Assembly: GCF_902806685.2 (NCBI RefSeq)
Contig: NC_048561.1
Coordinates: 5,483,439-5,547,438 of the forward strand
Length of the DNA stretch: 64,000 bases
From: Maniola hyperantus
Lineage: Eukaryota > Arthropoda > Insecta > Lepidoptera > Nymphalidae
Direction: 5' to 3'
Notes under the pieces: model-generated
Database searches by the model: none
Told to the model about the DNA's origin: nothing
The model's input: only the letters and a program-made list of their open reading frames with translations
Made by a program: the position numbers and the translations under genes
Shown here: positions 59,342 through 64,000 of the stretch, piece after piece
Position numbering within the stretch: the stretch's first letter is position 1
Layout: the number at the start of each line of letters is the position of its first letter

Positions 59342-62300
59342 CTGGAATGATAAATAGACGATTGTAGGACAAAGTCATAAAACAAGCTATTACATCGATT
59401 CTTATAATTTCCTCTAACTAAATTTAGAGTATATGCATCCTTTTCTTTTTAATATTGTTAAAAAAGGACGGAAAATCTGAATATATAAAAGAAAAAGGTC
59501 TGACTGACTGCCCAACGCACAGCTCAAACTACTGGACATATCAGGCTGAAATTTGACATGCAGATAGATATTATGACGTAGACATTAGCTAAGAAAGGAT
59601 TTTTGAAAATTCAACCCCTATGTGGGTGAAATAGGGGTTCGGTTGTAGTCCACGCGGACAACGTCGCGAGCATAAGCTAGTTTTTCATAAAAATTTGGTA
59701 GCATTGGAAACGTCAAAAAATGTTAAATAATTTTACGCTTCGCTATTAGTCGCTTCAGTACTGAGTTAACATACATATCACCAATTTCGTCACTGGCAGT
59801 AAGCGAGACCGTGGCCGAGTGGTCAAGGCATCGGGCGCGAACCCAGAAGATGCAGGTTCGATTCCTGCCGGTCACGCAATTTTTGATATGTATTTAAAAT
59901 TATTTAGTAACTAGCTTATGCTCGCGACTTCGTCCGCGTGGACTACACAAATTTCAAACCCCTATTTAACCCGCTTAGGAGTTGAATTTTGAAAAATCCT
60001 TTCTTAGCGCATGTCTACGTCATAATAGCTATCCGCATGCCTTATTTCAGGCCGATCCGTCCAGTCGTTTGAGCTGTGCGTTGATAGATCAGTCAGTCAG
60101 TCACTATTTCCTTTTATATATTTAGACTAGCTTATGCCCGCGACTTCGTCCGCGTGGACTACACAAATTTCAAACCCCTATTTCAACCCCTTAGGGATTG
60201 AATTTTCAAAAATCCTTTCTTAGCGGATGCCTACGTCATAATAGCTATCTGCATGCCGAATTTCAGCCCGATCCGTCCAGTAGTTTGAGCTGTGCGTTGA
60301 TAGATCAGTCAGTCAGTCAGTCACCTTTTCCTTTTATATATTTAGATTTCCTTGAAGTGTAGGTAAACACTAAAAAATTATAAAAAATATAGTCAAAAAA
60401 TGTTGTTTAATTAAGAATTCTACTTTAGTCGGTGCACTTGCCTGTAGTCCTTGAGATGCGCTTTACGTCCGTGTATTGTGAGTTGCCGTCTGCTCTCGCA
60501 AATCTGTAGAGCGACAGCGACGTTTAAACTTAAACACAATAGGCTACTTGACAATTTTTTTAAGTTGGTCTTAAATGGTTAATATTTGTCCTATTATATC
60601 AAAAAAATTAACACTATATTTTTTTGCGCCCTAAAAACCGTAAAACTTTAATTTAAAAAAATATTTTTCTTAGACAGGTGAAATATTTATGATCAGGAGG
60701 TGGATTGCCCAATAAATTCAATCTTGATAAATACATAAAATATAATTTATTTTATTAACAGAAAGACATTTCTTTTTCCAACGATAACGACAACTCACAA
60801 GTGACAGACTTACAAATATAGAACGCTATTTTATTCTTTCTTTACTTTAGATGTAATGAGTTTACATACAAGTATATCACGTTCTAATACGCGCCCTTAA
60901 ACCATTACATCGCAAACAACATAGTGTGCCCGTAACTTATTACAGTGTAATATAAACACGCCCTTACATCGCGCCCTTAACCTATTACATTGTAATATAA
61001 ACACGCCTTTACAATTTTCTATCAATCAATAAGATTAAATAAAACTCTAGAAAATATTTGATTATAAAAATAAAATAACTATAAACTAGTTCTACGGCAA
61101 ACACACAATATTCCTATTAGGTATATTATTATGCCCTATGCCCCCTTAATCAAATATCTTCTTCAGACATAATTCTGATAAAAAATGTTTCATTTTAGGA
61201 CCATGTAAACATTTTGTTAAAATATCTGCCACCATTTTTTCAGTTGGCATATATTCAATCTTTACTAAATTATTTGCTATAGCCTCTCTTATATTATAAT
61301 GATACTTGATATCAATATGCTTAGTTCTGTTGTGATTCATTTTATTATTTGCAATTTTATGACAAGATTGATTGTCATTATACACCACAACGGGACTAAT
61401 TAAACAATCATCATTTACTAAGAGGAACTCACCTAGCAAATTACGTAGATATACCGCCTCCTTAGACGCCTGACATAGACCTACATATTCAGATTCTGTA
61501 GAAGACAATGAAACGCATTGCTGTTTTCTACTCTCCCATGTTATTAAATTACGACCTAGTTTAAAAATTAAACCAGTAAACGACTTCCTGTCATATGCAC
61601 CGCCCCAGTCTGCATCTACATAACCACGTAAAGTAACTTTATCAGACTTTTCAAACTTTAAACAAAGTTTAGACGTTCCTTTCAAGTAACGCAGTACTCT
61701 TTGGGCAGCTTTGTAGTGTAATTCATTATGAGCAGAATTAAATTGCGACAAAACACTCAAAGCATGTGCAATATCAGGTCTTGTATTAACTGCTAAATAA
61801 TTTAGACACCCTATCAGATTTTGGTACGGCAAATGACTCGTATCTGACTCTGACGCCTTTTCTAGCTTAAGCCCAACCTCCATTGGAGTTGCTGCAGGCT
61901 TACAATCTGATAACCCAAATTCATCCAAAACATTCAGAATGTACTGTTCCTGATCGAGAAATATTGCACCATTTTCCCTTCTCAGTCGCATTCCTAAAAC
62001 ATGCCTAGCCGGACCTAAATCTTTTAGCTTAAACTTATCGAGAAGACCTTATTTATGATCAGGAGGTGGATTGCCCAATAAATTCAATCTTGATAAATAC
62101 ATAAAATATAATTTATTTTATTAACAGAAAGACATTTCTTTTTCCAACGATAACGACAACTCACAAGTGACAGACTTACAAATATAGAACGCTATTTTAT
62201 TCTTTCTTTACTTTAGATGTAATGAGTTTACATACAAGTATATCACGTTCTAATATGAAAACACTGTCGGCCATGTTTGGCCGATAGATTATCTGTGCTC

Positions 62301-63760
62301 TGACGTCATGCATTTGTAAACAACAGTATAACCACAGGGTTATACTGTTGTTTACAAATGCATGTATAATGGCCGACAGTGTTTTCACCTGTCTAAGAAA
62401 AATATTTTTTTAAATTAAAGTTTTACGGTTTTTAGGGCGCAAAAAAATATAGTGTTAATTTTTTTGATATAATAGGACAAATATTAACCATTTAAGACCA
62501 ACTTAAAAAAATTGTCAAGTAGCCTATTTTAAAGCAATTTTAGACTTGCCTTTACACAAGTTAAAAAAATGTGTTAAAAGTATGCTCCTAAAAAAAGCAT
62601 ATTATACAGTCGCAGACTATGTAAACGATAAAAAAGCTTGGATTTGACTCGCTCCAGCAATGCACGGGGCTGCAATGGCTTGTATAGTACGGTATAATAA
62701 CATTGTAAATTGAAAAATTAAAAAGGGCAACCGCCGAGTTTCTTGCTGGTTCTTCTCGGTAGAAACGGAATTCCGAAACAGTGGTAAATTAAAACTACCT
62801 GACTATTCATAAGTACTTTTAAAAAGTTTACATGAATAAAAAAACATTCTATTCTATTCTATTCTATTCTACACAGGATACTAAGACAGATCTATAGAGC
62901 GAATGTAGACTTTGCTCAGACTTAAGATTGAGTTGAAACGAGACAGAGTTATGTGAGATATATAGCTCTGTCTTGTTTTAATGTCTTAAGTCAAGCTAAG
63001 CAAGTGCGCTCTATAGATCTCACCCTAAGTGACAGAGATCATGCTCTAATAGGGTTGTTAACCATACTCTAAAATAGAGTATTGTACTCTATATCAGGTA
63101 GGCGGACTCTATAATCTAACACTAATAGAGTATGCTAAAATACTCTTTTTTACACAATCAGTTATTATTATCAATGCGAAAGTGTGTTTGTTTGTTGGTT
63201 TATTGGTTTGTCCTTCAATCACGTCGCAACGGTGCAACGGATTGACGTCATTTTTTACATGGGTATAGAAAAAGGGAGACCGGGAGAGTGACATAGGCTA
63301 CTTTTTATCCCGGAAAATAAAAGAGTTCCCACAGGATTTTTAAAAACCTAATTCCACGCAGACGAAGTCGCGGGCATCAGCTAGTGTTTAATATACTAGT
63401 GCTAGTCATGTAATATTACGCAAACCCATTGTCATAATTCATAACTTTGTAATTTGTGTATTACACGCGGACAAAAAGTAGCCTAGGTATTGTATGTCCG
63501 TCCGCACACCCGCGCCCGCCCGCACCGGGCTAGCGCGGGGGCTCCCCGATTGCCATCTCGACCTGTCACGTACTATACATACTCGTAGACTGCTAAAATC
63601 AAAACCGTGTTGGCTTTACCGTAGTAGGGTATAAGACTTACCTTGTCGCACATGTTGCAGGGGAAAGCCATGGGCGCCTCGCCGTGGACCTCCTTGAGAT
63701 GCTTCAACTTCTGCGGGTAGGTCATGAGTCGCACGTCGCACTTGGGGCAGTACACGCGCC
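59086..63760 (-). CDS. Gene E: C2H2 zinc-finger protein, 3' part only
   Basis: Visible exons are 63760-63642, 60503-60442 and 59341-59086 (TAG). The gene continues past 64000, so start codon and any ZAD are not seen. The exons join in phase (0, then 2) into CPKC..H..H, a finger assembled across an intron (PCNMCDK|ICESRRQLTIHGRKAH), and three last fingers. These match the C-terminal fingers of B, C and D (TGERNYKCKVCEKTYPRL). The middle exon has a GC donor (gcaagt). Intron 63641-60504 holds a nested Copia element. Two exons have partial tandem copies nearby. Confidence 0.82.
59476..59681. mobile_element. Helitron-like type 2
   Basis: tctgaatatataaaagaaaa ... acaacgtcgcgagcataagc tag. Confidence 0.73.
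59805..59876 (+). tRNA. tRNA-like sequence (tRNA-Ser-like head)
   Basis: It has a full A box (tggccgagtggtcaaggc), a B box (ggttcgattcc), a perfect 5-bp T stem (gcagg / cctgc) and a TTTTT terminator just after. The acceptor stem pairs 6 of 7. The anticodon loop cgcgaac would give CGA but lacks the required T33, its stem has a mismatch, and the long variable arm of tRNA-Ser is missing. It may be a tRNA pseudogene or a SINE head. Confidence 0.5.
59913..60347 (+). mobile_element. Two head-to-tail Helitron-like type 2 copies
   Basis: 59914-60125 and 60126-60347 each run ctagcttatgc(c/t)cgcgac ... cttttatatatttaga. The second begins at the last base of the first. Confidence 0.78.
60442..60503 (-). 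CDS. Gene E internal exon with GC-AG intron
   Basis: 62 nt, acceptor gctctacag, donor gcaagt. It reads ICESRRQLTIHGRKAHLKDY, which completes the finger begun in exon 63760-63642 and matches VYQSRKQLREHTRSAHLKIF of gene B. Found by homology. Confidence 0.8.
60684..60889 (-). repeat. Copia LTR (3' LTR)
   Basis: 206 bp, tatttatgatcaggaggtgg ... tatcacgttctaata. It has the same length and, by eye, the same sequence as the LTR at 62050-62255. The flanking TGAAA at 60679-60683 is the target duplication. Confidence 0.9.
61146..62049 (-). pseudogene. Ty1/Copia pol remnant (RT end and RNase H)
   Basis: The open frame enters from the 5' LTR boundary at 62049 (LLDKFKLKDLGPARHVLGM) and ends in TAA at 61146. 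It has the Copia motifs LIGCLNYLAVNTRPDI, GYVDADWGG, SLSSTESEYV and KHIDIKYHYNIR. Gag, protease, integrase and most of the RT are deleted, so it cannot move by itself. Part of an internally deleted retrotransposon. Confidence 0.92.
62050..62255 (-). repeat. Copia LTR (5' LTR)
   Basis: 206 bp, followed by TGAAA (62256-62260), which pairs with 60679-60683 as a 5-bp target duplication. The termini are TATT...AATA instead of the usual TG...CA. Confidence 0.9.
62307..62364. repeat. Perfect 27-bp hairpin
   Basis: The arms catgcatttgtaaacaacag tataacc and the exact inverse are separated by the loop acag. It is the centre of the foldback element. Confidence 0.92.
62533..62872 (+). mobile_element. 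LINE-a 3' end
   Basis: ttttagacttgcctttacac ... (attct)n; nearly the same sequence as 5807-6152. Confidence 0.8.
62888..63030. mobile_element. Palindromic MITE (gatctatagagcg)
   Basis: agatctatagagcgaatgta and agtgcgctctatagatctca are inverted ends, with cttaagattgagttgaaacg mirrored inside. Confidence 0.75.
63166..63384 (-). mobile_element. Helitron-like type 1
   Basis: tcaatgcgaaagtgtgtttg ... gacgaagtcgcgggcatcag ctag. Confidence 0.75.
63642..63760 (-). CDS. Gene E upstream finger exon
   Basis: Acceptor ccacccgcag, donor gtaagt, 119 nt. It encodes RVYCPKCDVRLMTYPQKLKH, then LKEVHGEAPMAFPCNMCDK, ending between the Cys pair and the helix of a finger. Confidence 0.82.
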
Positions 63761-63911
63761 CTGCGGGTGGACACGGGCCTTAGGGTTATCATTTTCATGA
63801 TTGATACTATTTATGGTAACATCGCAAAAAAAAAAATTAGTTCACAAAATCAAATATAGATGGCGCTGTCCGTTATTAACTTGCCGTGATCTTGTACGAT
63901 AGAACAAAAAC

Positions 63912-64000
63912 ATGCCAGGAATAAGCCATGGGCGCTTCGCCGTGGACCTCCTTGAGATGCTTCAAGTTCTGCGGGTAGATCATGAGTCGCATTTGGGTCA
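63912..64000 (-). pseudogene. Partial copy of the gene E finger exon
   Basis: It repeats the exon at 63760-63642 (RLMIYPQNLKHLKEVHGEAP) but diverges before the donor, losing the second Cys pair. It is cut by the window end, so it could also be the edge of a neighbouring paralogue. Confidence 0.65.

Larger units (their letters stand above)
60538..62528. mobile_element. Foldback element split by a Copia insertion
   Basis: The left arm 60538-60683 (aataggctacttgacaattt ... cttagacaggtgaaa) is the inverse of the right arm ending at 62528 (ttcacctgtctaag ... attgtcaagtagcctatt). The arms enclose cactgtcggcc / ggccgacagtg and a hairpin at 62307-62364. Without the insertion it is about 410 bp. Confidence 0.82.

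Noticed and set aside
58904..59367. Two open frames (143 and 145 codons) over the gene E terminal repeats
   Set aside because: Both are frame-shifted or antisense readings of the 89-bp units. The genuine frame ends at 59086.
61146..62049. Intact Copia retrotransposon
   Set aside because: LTRs and target duplication are present, but gag, protease, integrase and most of RT are missing, so it is a deleted derivative.

Overview
This 64 kb window is insect nuclear DNA, almost certainly lepidopteran. It combines intron-containing ZAD-C2H2 zinc-finger genes with a dense layer of lepidopteran-type repeats: Helitron-like elements with TC...CTAG ends, tRNA-derived SINEs, 5'-truncated LINEs, short inverted-repeat DNA elements, and a short (TTAGG)n tract of the insect telomere type. 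No prokaryotic feature was seen. Gene models below were built by hand from open frames, GT/GC-AG splice sites, matching splice phases and comparison between paralogues. Gene letters are mine.

The window is a cluster of C2H2 zinc-finger transcription-factor genes. Gene A (-, 14119 to 1502, 5 exons, 503 aa) and gene B (-, 24198 to 17047, 7 exons, 573 aa) lie in tandem. Gene C (+, 27254 to 32437, 8 exons, 551 aa) is head to head with B. Gene F (-, 49296 to 43943, 6 exons, 744 aa) is head to head with gene D (+, 50647 to 56886, 5 exons, 555 aa). Gene E (-, from beyond 64000 to 59086) is a partial paralogue convergent with D. A truncated copy of F's finger array (40010 to 40938) lies downstream of F and looks like a pseudogene.

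A, B, C and D share one plan: a ZAD split over exons 1 and 2, an acidic exon 3, a Lys-rich exon 4, then an 8 to 10 finger array. The first four splice junctions have identical phases (0, 1, 1, 1). Fingers are colinear between paralogues. Introns inside the arrays differ: none in A or D, two in B, three in C, two in the visible part of E, all at different sites. Gene F differs: a THAP domain, then a ZAD, an acidic linker, and 13 almost identical 84-bp finger units.

The cluster is structurally restless. Partial exon copies occur in B (ZAD exon 2 and exon 4), D (ZAD exon 2, and a copied exon 3 donor around a LINE) and E (terminal finger and an upstream finger exon). A 121-bp satellite of 16 regularly spaced units follows gene C. 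Introns and spacers are largely transposon remains, including a young, internally deleted Copia element with two 206-bp LTRs nested in a foldback element. These proteins probably act as nuclear, ZAD-dimerising, sequence-specific DNA-binding proteins. Their targets cannot be told from sequence alone.
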